From Symbiodinium natans (Eukaryota; Sar; Dinophyceae; Suessiales; Symbiodiniaceae): a DNA stretch of 64,000 bases. The position numbers and the translations under genes are program-made. Every line of letters starts with the position of its first letter. The stretch's first letter is position 1. Shown in pieces: positions 45,334-57,490 of the stretch. Below the pieces are notes generated by a model that searched no databases, was not told the DNA's origin, and saw only the letters and a program-made list of their open reading frames with translations. The stretch covers positions 504,879 through 568,878 of the forward strand of contig CAJNDS010001213.1 of the NCBI GenBank assembly GCA_905221605.1, given 5' to 3'.

Positions 45334-45729
45334 AAAGGCGTCCCGTGCACGGCAACGCGTAGTTAAAACATAGCGAAGTGAACTTTTACTGGCGAAGCGG
45401 TCCAGATGTACGTCGGTTCCACCGAAAGTATTCTTTGCGTGTATGGACCTATGCAACGTGCGAGTACCATCGGGTTCCAAAAGCTTTGGCAGCCTCGGAG
45501 CTGTATAGTTACATTCGACCTATCGTTGCTTCCGGCTTGCACCTGGACCCTGCAGAAGCTCACAGCGTTGCCATGGTAGGAGCCATTCTGAATGCATTAT
45601 TCACATTCCTAATTTTCCCTGGTGCATATGCCCATGTCAATTATCCACCCTCGTTTGTTGCCTCATCTAAATGTGTCGTCAGCGTACAGCCGGAGCAAAA
45701 GTATGAGCAGTATTCGTCAAAGTACTGGC

Positions 45730-45768
45730 AGTAGTAGAAGAAGTAGCCGTCGTAGTAGTCGTAGTCGT

Positions 45769-45851
<83 letters not shown>

Positions 45852-45897
45852 CAGGAGTAGTAGTAGCAGGAGTAGTAGCAGCAGGAGTAGTAGTAGC

Positions 45898-45931
<34 letters not shown>

Positions 45932-46075
45932 ATGATAATAAGAATGATAGTAGTAGTAGTTGTAGTAGTAGTAGTAGCAGCAGCAGCAGTAGCAGGAGCA
46001 GCAGCAGCAGCAGCAGGAGCAGGAGCAAGAGCAGTAGCAGTAGCAGTAGCAGTAGCCGTCGTCGTCGTCGTCGGA
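45730..46075. repeat. AGT/GTC trinucleotide microsatellite
   Basis: About 340 bp of (AGT)n with CGT, AGC and AGG variants. It gives poly-Ser/Arg-Ser on plus and poly-Leu on minus. It resembles an RS domain on paper, but purity at the nucleotide level and openness of several frames show it is simply a microsatellite. It lies just downstream of the kinesin gene. Confidence 0.9.
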
Positions 46076-46279
46076 GTATAAACCCTAACAGATCCTTAGA
46101 GAATCAAGTGCAGAATCACATATTCATGCGAATGTACTTGCTAGCTGCCAACCACCCAGAACCAGGCTGAGCAATGTCTGACATGACGCCGCAATCCAGG
46201 GGCCAAGCACGCTCTGTTCGCAGTCGCAGCAGCCTGCTCTTGACCTGAGAGCAGCCATCGGACCATGGTGCACGGCAAG

Positions 46280-49200
46280 CGGCAACCATAAGCTTCGCAT
46301 CGCCACTGGGCTTCGCACAGAGTCAATTTCTGCCTTGAGCTGGACTGCCTCAGGGAATATGAGAAGCCGCACCAAAAGCAATGTCGAGCGCTGCAGTACT
46401 GGCAATTTCTTGAAAAAAGAACCGTTCACACGATCACCTTTGAATCTTCTCGACAGCTGATAACGACCATCCACCCCATTCTGGCTTCACTACTAGTCTC
46501 TCGGGCGGCCTCCTTTCCCAAGGCTTGTGCTTGCTCAATCCTTTCTTTTAGCAATGCCTCACCAGCATCACACTGCTAGGGTGGCATGTATCTGTGTTCT
46601 CTCCTATTCGGCAGCCTTGTTCTCTTTGAAAGCCTCTGGCGGTTTGTACACTTTTTGCCAGAAAACCTGGTCCGGAACACAAAAATCGAAGGAGCTCAGA
46701 ACAATCGTCGCTTCAAGTATTGGAAAGCACCTCCAATGCCTTCTGCTTGTCCAGAAGAAGTTCAGCTGCTTCGTCGGCTGGCGGCATTGTCGGCTGCGGA
46801 AGTCTCCGCTTGTCCGTCTTGTCCTTCAGTTGCTGTACTCGTCAGGTACAGAAGTCGTCAGACGTCAATGAAAGTGCTAGGGTACCCTGTTAGATCGCTG
46901 CACCAAGTGCACGCCGACAATGGTAAGCAGATCATGCAAGATGGCCTGCGGAGCTGCAGACTTGGCGGTCTCCGAAGTTGGTGGGGCATTTCCGCTCCCG
47001 AGCGCTTGCTGTTTGGTTGCCTAAGTGCAAGGAAGAGTGCGACCATACAGCGTGCAGCAGCAAGCGGTACTTGAAGCCCGGCCGTTTCAGGGCAGCTACC
47101 ATTCGCACGCTCCTTAGCTTGAGCAAGGCTTCCCAAGTCTGCGACTCTCTCTACATTTGTGGCATTGCAGGGACACGCAACTAAAAGAATCCAAGGCTGC
47201 TGCAGTTCTTTCCGGAGAAGCCGCTGCTGGTTGCGATGAAGCAGCTATAAAGGGGCGTGAGTCCCCGCGCCTTTCCATCCACGGACACAATGCAGGCTAA
47301 GCGGTTAGACTTAGACATCAGAAGTGGGGCCCTGTGCGAAGCTGCTCCTACACTTGGCTCAAGGGCTCAGCTGGTCAGGTACTGCATGCCCAAGCGAATG
47401 CTCACAAAACGGAAGGCAGTGCACCCCTGCAACTGCAACTACCCAAATTCCCTGCACCTCAAGTGCCTAAAAACTAAGCAAAGCCCGCGGTGTTGAACGA
47501 AATGAACTAGCAAATCGTAGCACTCTTCCACACTTGGGCGCGAGCTGCTTGGTGAGCATTTTCACCATCACCGCAATTTCCTGCGAAATTCGAACCCTTC
47601 AGAGCGATTACCTCCAAGTGGACTGCAATTCTTTCGAAGTGTCCTGGTCACGCTGAGCGACCTCGGCTCGACACGAACAAGGGACAGAAACTTTGCAACA
47701 CTCAGTCGTACAGTAGCTTCCAATCCTTCAAATGGATGTCCGAATAAGCCAGGCAAAAAAACAACCCCCACTCCATTTTAACAGCTCCAGACACTTCATA
47801 GACTCAAACGCGTGAGATGAGTTACGTACATGCATACCCAACAGCTAACAAACTCCTTGCTCCCTTGCAGTGCTAGCGTGGTTAGGATCAAGGTTGGTGA
47901 GCGGAGACGCCTCCAGCTTCAGCTTCTTGATCTCAGACTCCAGCGCCGCTGCACCTCCTCAAGCGAGTCCCACATGCGGTCACCACTCACGACCCTCAAA
48001 TGGCAGCTGAAGAAGCAGCACCTTCGTCTTCCAGGTCTTGTGTTTGCTGGCCTGAACCATGCTGGAGCTGCCGGCGAGGACAGGATGCGCACTCACCAGA
48101 ATGCAGGGAAGGCTCACCTTCCCTTTCGATACACATGTCCCGCAGAATGCGGAAGCAAGCGCGCAGCCTGCCAGAACCGGCAGCTTTTTTGTAGCTTCTG
48201 TGAACATGGTGGCTTTGATTCTCGATCCGGACGTGCCTCTCAATGGAACCGCACATGAAAGGCTCCTCGGACTTTACACCTGCTGGAGGCACTAGGCTAG
48301 TTCAGCAGGAGTGCAATGCATCAAAAGGATACTTGGGCTACGGCCCTTGGAGACAAACTGTTGAACAAGAGCCCTGCACTGGTCAAGCCCTTCTGTCGTC
48401 AGCGCCTTCCACGATATGCTGGAAGTCTCCAACGTAGGCGCCCGACGCAAGAATGGCGAGCGGCTTCGCGGCTTAGCATGGCTTAGCCGAGTATAGCCAG
48501 CCCACTCTCAATGTCTCCAAAGTTTCGAGCGCCTCTGCTTCTTGGCCATCTCTGCTCGCCCGAGCAACCTTCACCTTGCAGAGGGCAGCCAATAGTAGAT
48601 AACAGTAGAATTCTCGGAAAACAATTCTGCCAGGCCTCTTCCTTAAGCTCCGCGACCTCTCTCTTCAGTCTGGAGATAAGCAGGTTCGGATCAAGCTCCT
48701 ACCAGGTATTACCAGGTAGCAGCAATTCCTTCACACACGTCACGGCTGCGGACGCGTGCAAAGAAGCTGTGGGCATCGAGCGGGACGCAAAGGCGAATGT
48801 GCAGAATTCATGACACAGTGCTTGTCATATGTTAGCTGCCTGGGTTCTTCTGGATCTGAAAGGTTCCAGCAACACACGACCGAATGCTGCTGTGCAGGTC
48901 CTCGTTAACCCGGGCATTGTTGGTAATCTGAGCCACTCGTTGAGCAAAGCCTGAGGCAATGCCAAGTGACGCCTAGGACTTTAGTTCGAGGCCTCGAGGC
49001 TTGCAGCGCATGCATTCACAGGCAGGCTGCGGCAGGTAGAAATGGACTCTGGGATGTTCGACGCCTGCACTCCCAGCGAATCGTGGTTTATGAAAGAAGG
49101 TTTCCAAAGCTACCCGCGAATGCACCTCACCAGCAATGCAACCGACCATGGTGGTGCGACCTGATAGATCTAATCGCCACATGACCTACACATGCGCCCT

Positions 49201-51372
49201 CCTAGGCAACTAGGAGGCGAATTCCATGAGGCTGCTGCAGTTGCCGCCCAACGAGTCACGCAGGACGCTGGTCATCATGGAGTCGCGGTACGGTACATGT
49301 GCCTTGTGGCAGTATACCAGGCATGATTTCCCGTCGCTCTCATCAGCAAGCAGAAGTACTGAAGCAGCCTGGCCTGCACACCCTTTGATCGGGAATGCAA
49401 AGCCACAATTACCCTCTCCAGGTAGTGAAGGGAGAGGTTGATAGCCTGACGAGTCTACAGTAGTGCGTACGTGGGTGAGCAAAGTGGGAAGAATGTTGGC
49501 TTGCCTTCGCCTCTGCAAGAAGCTTTCCATCCACTCCAGTTTGCGAGACCTTTGCTGTCAGTGCTTGCTTCTTCAGTTGTCAGAGATGTGTTTTGCGATG
49601 ACCGGCCCGCTCGCTGCCGGCTAGGTCAACAAGATGCAGCTTCGACCGTCGCACAACCTCAGAGCTAAGCTTGGTAAGGGAGAGCCCCTGAGAGTTACTT
49701 ATCATGGACACATGGCACAGCTCAGGTGCAAGCATCACTTCCTGATTGAGTGGAGTCGACCCAGATGATGAACAAGCAGTGCGAGCGCGTACTGGCATCG
49801 TTCATGGGGGTCTCCTGACAAAGCAGAATCGTCCTCAGACTCAGTCGATGCGGGGTTTTTGAGGCCAGCACAGCGACAACACGGTTTGTATCGCCCAGGA
49901 ACAGCAGGTTCAGAGCATCCTGCCAAAGCCAATGAAAGCAAACCCACTGTAAGGATCTGCAACTCAAGTTGAACTCATGATCAATCAAAGTCCCAATCCA
50001 ACTGCCTCGCATTGCAATACTACTCACAGTGGTAGTAATGTGACATAGTGGCGTAGAGCCAACTACTACTGCAACGGCTGCAGCACATGCTGATTCCACC
50101 TCTTCTGATGCCGCGAGGTTCACCGAAAGGTTTCGAAGGTGCGTGTTGCCATCTTCATCCTGTGTCGTCGGATGAGCAGCCCACCAAGCAAAGGTAAAGC
50201 CTAACCTTTGCCTCACGCAGCGCCACTTTTGGCAAATCTTCAAGTCGCCGAACCTGGCAACAGCATGAACCAACTTCATGTTCTGCACAAGCTTGTTTGG
50301 TACCTGTTCTTTGCAAGCAGCAACAGTCTCAGCACTTGTTCAAAGGCATGGACGCTGTCATCGCGCAGCAGATCATAGCCACTGTCCTTCCAGGCATTGA
50401 CAAGAAAGGTCTCCTCTAACAAGCTGATCAGGACCAGATTTGTTTTTCGCATCAGCTTAAACCCTGTGACAGAATGTCCTGATAGATTTCCAGATAAGAG
50501 ATGTACATGCGGTACTGAGCAGGCCCTTTGCGAAAAGCCTGCCAGCTACTCTCCGGGTTCTGTTGATACTAGCTGCCGAAGCTTTCTGCCTCGAACATGA
50601 GCCGGATCGTGCGGGGAATCAGGCCACGATCTTCATAATTCGAAGCACCGCCCGTGATGGTGAAGGTTTTGCCACTGCCTTTGACAGGAGGACTCTTTCT
50701 CCAGCACTCTGGCACAAAAGCCCACGCGTCCACAACCTGTTTGGCCATAGGCGAAGATGGTGCCATTGACGCCCTGCAGTACATCCTGCTTCAAGCAAGC
50801 CCTTGACGTTGTATTGACATGAAAGTATGGCGGCAGGGAAGCCTCTATGACCGGCTTGGCGATAATGTCTAAAACCTCCTGCTGTTTGATCTGCATGCCA
50901 AGAACCTGACAGGAAAACCGTAGCAAATACCCTTTAAAACGTTGAAGAAAGACAGAGCTCTGGGGACCGTGCGCCGTCGAATTGAAACGAATGAGCAGCC
51001 TTCTGGTTGTTGACGTCATAGTCGGGCCTTGTGCTCAGAGAGCTGCCACACCATATGGAAGTGGCGAAGCGTGGTGCAAGTCTCACGCGAGGTTTTCTCA
51101 TGTTCAAAGATCAAGGTCTTCTTCTCCTCATCCACCTCGCACATGGACTCAAGTGGCGCCAAGAGTGACACGAAAGGAAACAGATTTATGCAGCTTGTGA
51201 ACATGCCATTGCATGCGTCGGCTCGAGCCTTGAAGCCTGGAGCTGGACGTCCGGGACGAACACGGATGAAAACCTCCCAGGTCAAAACGCTTATTAAGAG
51301 TTCAGCTACAGTACGGCCCTACTGGCACAGCTCAGCCGCAGTTAAGGGTGGGACTTTGATGTTCGACGCCAT
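46280..51372 (-). CDS. Kinesin-9 family motor protein, KIF6-like
   Basis: At least 20 small exons. Start: ATG at 51372 (MASNIK|VFIRVRP, intron 51354-51274). Motor motifs in order: DEEKKTLIFEHEK (51147-51087), VNNQKAAHSFQFDG, VLDIIAKPVIE, GVNGTIFAYGQTG (50785-50737) joined to SGKTFTITGG...RGLIPRTIR (50678-50590), which together make the P-loop GQTGSGKT; YISYLEIYQ; DSGYDLL; LEDLPKVALRE (50253-50212); DEDGNTHLRNLSV (50159-50100); ALNLLFLGDTNRVVA (49919-49872); ETPMNDASTRSHCLFI (switch I); KLHLVDLAGSER (switch II, ending 49607); TGVDGKLLAE; INLSLHYLERVIVAL; VPYRDSMMTSVLRDSLGGN; FAQRVAQITNNARVNE; then ELDPNLLISRLKREVAELKE. Tail exons follow to about 46.3 kb (LTTEGLDQCRALVQQF, LLLDKQKALE, LLKERIEQAQALGKEAARE). 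This order and wording match KIF6. A microtubule motor, probably ciliary/flagellar. The 3' end is uncertain. Confidence 0.9.
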
Positions 51373-51682
51373 CCATCACAAACCTGGACGTCTATCAAGT
51401 TCCGCTCCAAAATGTCGAACTTTCAGAGAGGAATGCCAGCAAGAATGCAGCAGACTGCCTCCATGTGGCACACGGAGGCGAGGCCGGACCATGGCGTCGC
51501 GCCTCCGCCTACATTTGCTGAGCTTCGCCATGTTTGGGGAAACCACTGGCTGTGTGCAGCGCCCGGTGTAGCTTAGCATCTACTCCATGGGCAAATGCAT
51601 CGTCAAGAACTGCTACTAAGGCATGTGAGATCATCTGAGCCGCCGGGTGAGGGAGCGCATGTGCAAGCAAGCACCAATCGCA

Positions 51683-52110
51683 TCATCCACGTCTTAATCT
51701 ACTACCCATAATCCCTTTCCACTCAGCCGAGACTTCGACTTTGTAGTCCGGGGCAAGGGAGTTGTTGCCAGAACTGACGTACTTCCCAGACAATATCCTT
51801 TCTCCCGACCGCTCCAATGTCCTGCGACAACGACTGGCATCAAAGGTCGACAAAGTTTCTCCATACTTCTTCGACAAGCCTCATTGTGTCCCGTGGCGTA
51901 GTGGCGTTGACTCTGTTTCTGATGTTCGGCTGAGACATCCTCAGGTACATGGGTGCTGCCAGTGCTTGCTGCCATCACCAAGACCACTTTTGCTTCAGAG
52001 AGGCTCAATGTCGTGGCTCTCTGCAGGATTGTGCGCATAGTCCTGGGAACAATGCGTGCATCTGCAGATTTAAGTTGAATGCAATGCCCAAGCAGATGGT
52101 CCCTCGTGGG
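51683..52110 (-). CDS. 3' exons of an unidentified protein
   Basis: Minus-strand exon candidates: about 52065-51995 (ARIVPRTMRTILQRATTLSL) and a last exon about 51890-51683 (SKKYGETLSTFDASRCRRTL, ERSGERILSGKYVSSGNNSL, APDYKVEVSAEWKGIMGSRL). The first is faintly like the IPRT segment of kinesins but carries no other motor motif, so I do not call it one. They may belong to one gene with the exons at 52.4-52.85 kb. Confidence 0.4.
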
Positions 52111-52384
52111 AATTCGCGAAGATGATGTGCCCTCACTGCAGCGTCTGTTAGTTTTGCGCGCTAAATTTGCTGTAGCCACTTGCCAGCCTTGAAACTCAAG
52201 GTGTCCCGCGAGAGCTGCTCGTGTGTTCGTGTGGGCGGTGGAGTCGGTGGGTCCATGGATGTTGACTGCAGGTTGTACCTGCCCGGCGCCATTCTAGGCG
52301 ACGTCAATGTGAGTAGGCCTAACCGCCAAGAAAACAACCGGCAGGGAGCCTCGGTGTCAATGGATTTGTCTGCCGCGTCTTCTT

Positions 52385-52835
52385 AAATTTTACCTTCAGG
52401 CACTCTGGGACCACGGATGAGTAAAGGTTGCTACTCGATCGCACGAAGATCCGATACTCCAGGTCTAATGACAACAACGACGATGCTAGAATCAAATGCC
52501 CGCTTGTGCAACTGTTGGTGCTTTGGAGTCCGGGGTGCCTGTGGCCTACACCTGCTACATGCAGTGAGAGCTTGCTGAGAACACGTTCTTTCTGTTGGGA
52601 AGTACTCTACTTCTCGATGCTCAGAAACGAATAGTTTAAGTAGGTTCGCTCTTCTCTCTGCAGCTTCTTCCGCAACATTGCCATCTGCAACCCAGCCTTC
52701 GGCTGCGCACCGTCAACATCGTGGGTTGACAACGACTTATCTTGCGGCTTGTTGGTTGAAGGGTAGTGGCTCTTTGCCACCGACCCTTTGATGAAGTCCT
52801 GCAGACACCAGGCTTCACTCCCCTCCACTTCTTGT
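52385..52835 (-). CDS. Exons of an unidentified protein
   Basis: Minus-strand exon about 52830-52630: MEGSEAWCLQDFIKGSVAKS, KPQDKSLSTHDVDGAQPKAG, LQMAMLRKKLQREERTYLN (helical, charged end). A second exon about 52470-52400 reads YRIFVRSSSNLYSSVVPECL ending at a GT donor (AAG|GTAAAAT). Both look coding; no family recognised. Upstream candidates at 53.0-52.9 kb are weak. Confidence 0.45.
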
Positions 52836-53164
52836 TCCCCATATCTGGGACGTCACGATTGCAATCCGACATTCAACATCTGCCTTCTGAGGTGGATCAA
52901 GATGAAGGCTCTGCGTCATAAACCTCAAAGCCGCAGTCACATGTTGACAACGCTCCGGAGTGCTGCATCAAACCACATTTTTGCCATACCTGCATTCTGA
53001 ACAATCGAGCTCTCCGCGATGGCACAGCTCCGCGTATATCGTGAGCCAGCAACGACTGGGAAGTCGCGCAAGCGAACCAAGCATTCACCCCACCCCCTCC
53101 CCGCTCCCACGCGTTCTAAATCTCACAAATCCGCCGAGGCCGGAGGCTTGAGGCGTTTAGATCC

Positions 53165-53345
53165 ATGTCACCCCCCCCCCCGCCCTGGCACCACACCCCC
53201 AAACCCAAAACAACACCACCCACCCCTTCCCTGACCCCCACACACACAAGACAAACAATACCATCCCCCACGCCCCGCCCCCTCCCCCTCCCTTCCCTAC
53301 CCCCCCCCCCCCTCCCTCCCCTGCCCCCGCCTCCCTACTCTTGCC
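53165..53345. repeat. C/A-rich low-complexity tract
   Basis: About 180 bp of runs of C with CACACA and CCTCCC words. Open frames on plus are Pro/Thr-rich and on minus Gly/Val-rich, both due to composition. A poly-G run of about 22 lies nearby at 53632-53653. Intergenic or intronic. Confidence 0.75.
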
Positions 53346-53631
53346 AAGGCGGCCTCGCGTTAGCTGTGAAATTATGCCAGCATCGATCCCGGACAGTGTC
53401 GGATCATTTACAATTCCAAGTGGCTGTTGCGACTTTGCAATACTTGTAGATTGGGAAAGTACGTAATAAGAGGCGAGTGCAAGGCCTGTGCAAGACAGGC
53501 CGTTCCTGTTACGAGGCCAGCTTATTTCAGCTACAGGCCTCCTCACAGTTCTTGGTACAGCTTGGGCCTAGTTTCTCGAGCCAGTTCCTAACGCCCTGGT
53601 TCCGGTTACTGCGTTTACTCTTTCCTAAAAG

Positions 53632-53653
53632 CTGGGGGGGGGGGGGGGGGGGG
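53632..53653. repeat. Poly-G run
   Basis: About 22 consecutive G residues after AAAAGCTG. Such runs recur in this window (15.94 kb as G, 33.39 kb as C), suggesting that G/C homopolymers are tolerated in introns and spacers of this genome. The length may be unreliable. Confidence 0.8.
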
Positions 53654-54421
53654 TCACGGCTTGGACCACGGACAGCAAAGACTGTACTATTTGCCAGAAA
53701 TCTCTCCGGAGCACTCGGCGTCTTGGCGAGCGACAGGGTCATCGTTGGCGAATTGAAATGCACACGGCGACTCTTGGCGAAAGCGAAAGGGGCCCACAAG
53801 AAACGCCGAATGGGTCGGTTTCGAGTCCACGTGCCGGTGAACCTTTCCTCCTTACTTCCAACGTAGGAATCCCATAGTATCACAGTGCAAAGGCTGTTTG
53901 GGGAATATCATTGCGCAGCAGCGAGCCTGCTGGTAGTCTTTCTCACACATGATTTGGCCGCGAGGAACGTCCTTGGGCCTCACCACGTTCATCGACCTTG
54001 AGTAGACAGTAGATGCAACGCCAGATGAACACACACACACACACACAACACTATCCGACAGAAAGTAATGTCCTCACTCAGAGCAGCACATTACATCGGC
54101 GCGCGGGGGGAACGGCATCGGCTTGCCATCATCTGATGGATGATGCAGCATCTTCAGGCCCTGCATGAATAAGCTAAGCTTAGCTGACACCAAACTCAAG
54201 AGGGTCTCAAGCGCCACAGCCAAGTGATGAGGAATGCACATGGCACCTGCGGAGGGACAGCGTATCCGTGCGTGGTCAGCGTCATGGTTGCGGCCAACTA
54301 CCGGGGGGCCTCTGCGAGTCCTCTGCACATCTACTCTGGTTACAATGCTCAACTTGCAGGCCTGGCGAACACTCAGACTGGAAGCCTAAGACCCCATTCA
54401 GCCTTGGCTGATTAAATGGCT

Positions 54422-54900
54422 TCACTGAGCTTGTGTGTGCAGATGACTTTCCAACTCCTCAGCTTGAGCAGAAGGTGACAAGGTGTAGGTGAACTCTTCG
54501 GCTGCTGACGGAGCAGACGGAAGTCTGCGTGCCGATATGTGCCGATGGGTCGATTTCAGCTTTTCAGGGACTGGCCGTGTCAAATAGTATGCGCCTTTTT
54601 TGCAGGCATGTATTCGCATACGGTGCAGTGCAGCTCGGTCCGACTCGTGCAACGCTTAATTGCACGAATCATGAACTGCTTGCCGCAACACGGCACTTCG
54701 ACGAGTCTTGTGCAGCACTCTTTGCAAAAAACACCGGTGATTCCCGTGAGCAGCCCAGTTGCGCTAGATGCGCGTACGCTTTGAGACTGTGCGATATTTG
54801 CCTGTACATACGGGCCACTGCCCATGCCTTGGGTGATTTCAGAATGGTAGTGGTCGGGGGAGTATCCATTGAATCCAACATGTGGCAACCGACTACATAC
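54422..54900 (-). CDS. Cys-rich (possibly zinc-binding) protein, 3' exons
   Basis: Minus-strand frame near 54850-54590 reads ATGLLTGITGVFCKECCTRL, VEVPCCGKQFMIRAIKRCTS and ELHCTVCEYMPAKKAH: CxxCC, CC and CxxC clusters that could bind zinc. A further exon at about 54545-54422 reads THRHISARRLPSAPSAAEEF, TYTLSPSAQAEELESHLHTQ, then a stop at 54422. The gene would start to the right. No family recognised. Confidence 0.45.
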
Positions 54901-55525
54901 TTCCCAAGCCAGATGAACACGTAAGCCGAAGTGAGCTACAGGTTTACACATGGTTACCCGTGGCTACAGCGTCAACCAGTCACAATCAGCCAGCAATTCT
55001 GGCAACTCAAAGAAAAAGAAGGGAACCTCGCTTCGTGCAACGCCCTCAGCTGGACCCCGTAGCCATGAACACTTTTCCTCTTCCCAACGGACTGTGTCGC
55101 GAAGATTCGCGAAGCGGCTATTCATCTTGAGTTCTGAATCCACCCAGCCTATGCTGCATGCCACGAACCGCGACATGGCCGTCACTTGCTTGGAGAGTTA
55201 TCTGACCACACACCTTCCTCCGCAGGAATTTGAGCAAGAATCCCTCAAGATCCGCAAGCAAACAACTGCACAGATGCTGCCTCCTCCAGGATGCTCAATC
55301 CACGAGCCTCGGCCTGCACAAGGCTGTGAGAATGCAGCACTTGCCTTGCAAGGTACAACACAGCGGTGGACGGAGTCGATGAACCACTATGAACCACTCT
55401 CAAAGTGGAACTGCTTGGCTGACTTGCGCGATGATGCTAAGATATCAGCCTGGACGCCAGTTTTCTCCTTGACACCACTGCTGTGCTGGAAACACGCGAA
55501 AGCTTGCCGTGAAGCATCGGAAGGA

Positions 55526-55730
55526 CTAAGCAGACTGAGTAGTGTCCTCTCCCCGCTTCTTCAGATACTGCAGGAGCTCGGTCTTCAGCTGATTTCCGGT
55601 CGCTCCGGAGAGTGTGAGTGCCTCCCATGCAGGGTGGATGGGCGAGAGGCTCAGGGCCTGCACTGTAGCCGCGCCACTCCAGGCCTCAGGGTGGCGGCCT
55701 TTCGGGAGCCCGAACCTTCAAAAAATCAGA
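55526..55730 (-). CDS. 3' exon of an unidentified protein
   Basis: Minus-strand frame without an ATG reading GRHPEAWSGAATVQALSLSP, IHPAWEALTLSGATGNQLKT, ELLQYLKKRGEDTTQSA, then TAG at 55526-55528. The end is a good amphipathic helix. The opposite strand is also open here (part of a 272-codon plus frame from 54950), but the minus reading fits the gene array and looks more protein-like. Upstream exons near 56.2 kb (ARVIAGVSMLDSAVNQS) are possible. Confidence 0.45.
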
Positions 55731-56605
55731 GCATTTTCCCTGCCTCTGCAGTCTTCCGTCTGCCATAACACGATAAAAACGGAACTTCTGAGACGGCAAC
55801 ATGTTCGTGGTTTTGGAGGCTAACCTGTGCGCCCAGAGGAGCTCCTGCATCTGTCTGCAATTCATATTGCTGCACTGACAAACTCGGATGTCGTGCTGTC
55901 CTCGCTCTGGGGTATGTGCCGAGAAGGAGCCAGGGCCCGTGGGGCATGTCTGCGAGGGCGAACTATGTTGCTCGAAGGCGGGCTCCAGTCAAATACAAGC
56001 AGCACAAGCTCATCCAACATCCAAAAAAAAGCATCAGCAAGCTGTGAATCCAACCGCAGGGAGCCGATGTGTGGATTTCCTGGCGATGCTGGCAGGAGCA
56101 CACTGTCACACAGCTCATTCAGCTTTGCAGGGATTACAGCTTGCAGTGGTGATCAGCGGAGAGCAGAATGCATGCTCTTGGATTGGTTGACGGCGCTGTC
56201 CAGCATCGAGACGCCAGCAATCACGCGCGCTGTGCAGGGAACCACCTCAGGCTGCATCTTTTGTCGGGCAGAATAATGCGCAGCATCCGTTTAGACTGCG
56301 TGGGATCTACGCATTCTGCAAACTGAAGACCATGTAAGGATCGAACTGCTAAGAACACTGTCCGTGTCATCCCTGCCACGAACGTCTGGCGACCTAACTA
56401 CTCAAGCTTGAAAAATGGGAGGGGTCAGACAAGGCTGAATCCCTGAAGTTGAAGCAACTGCAGCAGCGGTGAAGAAGAACATGCAAAGACAAAAACGCAA
56501 GACTTGGTCCTCGGCGCAGAAGACAAAGAGCTGGAGCTGGCCAAAGACAGATCGTCGAGGTTATTTCCATGCTTCGCACAAAACCAGAAATGGCAGAGTG
56601 CAGGT

Positions 56606-56780
56606 TTAAATCACCGTCCTGCGCTCTGAGATTCCACGCTGCTCGGGCGACAGGCCCCTGAGAGCCAGAGGACCAGTGAATTTGTCAGACTCAAATTCTG
56701 CAAAGGCGGTCGCCTTTCCAAATCGATTTCGGAGTCCGTCTCGGCAAAGTGCTCCTGCCCGGGCTCTGTCATACCCACTC
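56606..56780 (-). CDS. Possible 3' exon of an unidentified protein
   Basis: Minus-strand frame reading CRDGLRNRFGKATAFAEFES, DKFTGPLALRGLSPEQRGIS, ERRTVI and a stop at 56606. It resembles a protein C-terminus. The continuation upstream crosses a CACAA-rich microsatellite (about 56910-56950) and is not convincing there. No family recognised. Confidence 0.35.
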
Positions 56781-57490
56781 CACACAGAAATCCACGGATA
56801 TGTTGGAACACGTGCACTTTTCGTGATGTTTCTTTGCAGCGAAACAGTATTGACAGCTGCCCGTTCCCAGCCAGCATTATGCGTTCCAAACAACGAACCC
56901 GAAACAAACACAACACAACACAACACAGCACAGCACGGCACAACACAACACTGAGATTGACGGATGAAGGACCTGCCCACCCGAAAGCGATGCAGCAAAA
57001 AAACAACAACATACATTGACATATTAAATGCACACTGCAAGCAGGGCCGTACAAACGAGAGTTGAGCACAACTTTCTCCTTCGCACGCATCTTGACATTT
57101 CAGCTAGCGAGTCGGATGGCTGCTCGCGGCAGCCATCTTAACCGCTCACAACAAAGCCGCAGAAGCGCGAATGTGCTCACATGTGATTGACATCTCGTGA
57201 ATCCCTTGCCCTGTAATCATATGCATCTCTCAATGTTCGCCAGGCTGTCCGTACTTTTCCAGTCTGTTCACGAATGGCGGACCAATCGGAGCTCCCGCAA
57301 TTTTCGCTCAATAATCACCAAAATTGCAGACTCCGAACACAGAAAGATCGACCCTGAGGCAAGAAGTCAAAAGCATGAAGCTGAAGCGGAAAAACCACGA
57401 ACTATCAACACTGCACACGCTTCAAGACTCAGAAGGAAAGGCTGAAAACACCTTTGCGTCTTACCACTTGACCGACCAAGTGCCAAAACC

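Noticed and set aside
45378-45734. 118-codon plus-strand frame with a hydrophobic stretch (VGAILNALFTFLIF)
   Set aside because: Single, on the wrong strand for the array, and it runs into the microsatellite. It may be chance; left out for lack of support.
47340-47370. CTTGGCTCAAG resembling the end of the dinoflagellate spliced leader
   Set aside because: Only the last nine or so bases agree; the preceding leader sequence is absent and the site is inside kinesin tail introns.
51995-52065. IVPRTMRTIL segment as part of a second kinesin
   Set aside because: Only four or five residues resemble the IPRT segment of kinesin motors; no P-loop, switch motifs or other motor parts lie nearby.
54950-55768. 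272-codon plus-strand frame starting MVTRGYSVNQ
   Set aside because: Heterogeneous, with no recognisable domain; it overlaps a more convincing minus-strand C-terminal exon (stop 55526) and opposes the array. Not excluded entirely.
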